From positions 1 to 26,127 of the forward strand of contig CAYGLV010000035.1 of NCBI GenBank assembly GCA_964351025.1: DNA of 26,127 nucleotides, written 5' to 3'. The notes under the pieces are model-generated. The model was given only the letters and a program-made list of their open reading frames with translations, was not told the origin of the DNA and ran no database searches. Each line of letters opens with the position of its first letter. The stretch's first letter is position 1. Shown here one piece after another: positions 25,790 through 26,127 of this stretch. The translations under genes and the position numbers were made by a program. This stretch comes from CAYGLV01 sp964351025 (GTDB lineage Bacteria > Actinomycetota > Thermoleophilia > Gaiellales > Gaiellaceae).

Positions 25790-25806
25790 TAAATTTAGTT
25801 CGTGAA
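25781..25806 (-). promoter_or_regulatory. 26-bp palindromic operator over the ROK2 start codon
   Basis: On the plus strand TTCACGCACTAAA (25781-25793) is followed directly by TTTAGTTCGTGAA (25794-25806). The two 13-base arms are reverse complements with one mismatch. The site begins inside the -10 box and covers the expected transcription start and the GTG start codon. It carries CGAACTAA (minus strand), which recurs before the secreted enzyme gene. A ROK dimer is the inferred binder, with autoregulation. Confidence 0.75.
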
Positions 25807-25834
25807 CTTACGCCCTCTACACGCCGCTTGTCAA
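25805..25834 (-). promoter_or_regulatory. Promoter of the ROK2-transporter-hydrolase operon
   Basis: On the minus strand a perfect TTGACA (-35, plus positions 25829-25834) is followed after 18 bases by TAAGTT (-10, 25805-25810). Transcription would start near 25797-25799, about 8-10 bases before the GTG at 25789. The -10 overlaps the palindromic operator, so a bound repressor would block initiation. Confidence 0.7.
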
Positions 25835-25922
25835 GCGAGGATGGCGATTTGGCCCTTCCGGCGAGCCGATTGCTGGGCCCACCCAACCCGGCGCACGCAG
25901 GGAATCAGTCGTCCCGCCGGTC

Positions 25923-26045
25923 TCCAAGCAACGTGCCGAGCGACTGCCCTTGTTCTTGCACGAGACGTGCCTGCGTTACCCGCGCACGAACGTCGGGCGC
26001 CGCTGGCAGTTCGTGGTTCCGCTGCGCAAGCGGCCTGTCGCTTGA
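25923..26045 (+). pseudogene. Possible remnant of a tyrosine recombinase (integrase)
   Basis: One frame without a usable start codon encodes SKQRAERLPLFLHETCLRYP followed by RTNVGRRWQFVVPLRKRP, then stop. The pattern YP-x7-WQ(F)V(V)P matches the spacing of YPNAxREWxWQYVFP in integron-type and related tyrosine recombinases, where it precedes the catalytic His/Arg box. None of the catalytic residues are present, and the frame stops immediately after. It may be a decayed fragment or chance similarity. Confidence 0.25.
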
Positions 26046-26127
26046 GCCTCAGCGTCCATACTCGCGCTTGTTCTCGCGGCTGGCGCCGCGAGCCGCTGCC
26101 CCGCCCAGCCGCCTAAACCCTGGGACT
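26046..26127. other. Right-edge sequence with a short hairpin, no gene seen
   Basis: An 8-bp perfect hairpin, CTCGCGGC / GCCGCGAG with a TGGC loop, sits at 26073-26092. No T-run follows on either strand. It may belong to a gene outside the window. Confidence 0.3.

Noticed and set aside
25802..26116. Plus-strand 104-codon frame at the right edge
   Set aside because: Its GTG lies inside the operator and it has no ribosome-binding site; the product is low-complexity Arg/Ala. A different frame there has the more suggestive integrase-like segment.

Overview
The window is very GC-rich, almost fully coding, uses many GTG starts, and has genes joined by 4-base GTGA overlaps. Together with the ROK proteins and the order rsmI / metG / tatD / rsmA / ispE / tRNA-Gln / glmU / prs, this suggests a high-GC actinobacterium, possibly a deep-branching class such as Thermoleophilia. 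That placement is inference; no rRNA or other firm marker is present.

Region 1 (1-9231, all +) is housekeeping: the tail of a ROK glucokinase, rsmI, a secreted M23-type protein, metG, tatD, rsmA, ispE, a small membrane protein, tRNA-Gln(UUG), glmU and prs, closed by a perfect 13-bp hairpin. Region 2 (9232-9681) is a 450-base stretch without a convincing gene, ending in a palindrome next to a good ribosome-binding site. Region 3 (9682-16662, +) holds a 1916-residue secreted protein that fuses a GH31 alpha-glucosidase-type enzyme, a CBM35-like module and a complete GH15 glucoamylase-type enzyme, followed with no gap by a ROK repressor. Region 4 (16912-25789, all -) reads as one seven-gene operon: ROK repressor, two ABC permeases, a solute-binding protein, a cytoplasmic GH15, a cytoplasmic GH31 and a dedicated MsmK/UgpC-type ATPase. 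The last 320 bases carry the promoter and operator of that operon plus a possible integrase remnant.

The genes outline an alpha-glucan pathway. The secreted GH31-CBM35-GH15 protein would cut or remodel glucan outside, the ABC system would import the oligosaccharide, and the separate cytoplasmic GH31 and GH15 would finish it to glucose. The ROK glucokinase at the left edge could phosphorylate that glucose, although it is not in the cluster. The cytoplasmic GH15 is a single-domain enzyme, and with its GH31 partner it resembles the pair that degrades isomaltosyl (cycloalternan-type) saccharides in Kribbella. Two paralogous ROK repressors, and two related palindromes containing CGAACTAA placed at the two transcription units, suggest a shared, self-controlled regulon.

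The most notable points are the GH31-GH15 fusion and its split cytoplasmic counterpart, the 26-bp operator covering the start codon of the operon's repressor, and a strong hairpin that could hide the start of the cytoplasmic GH15 gene. No homology searches were run; family calls rest on motifs read by eye.
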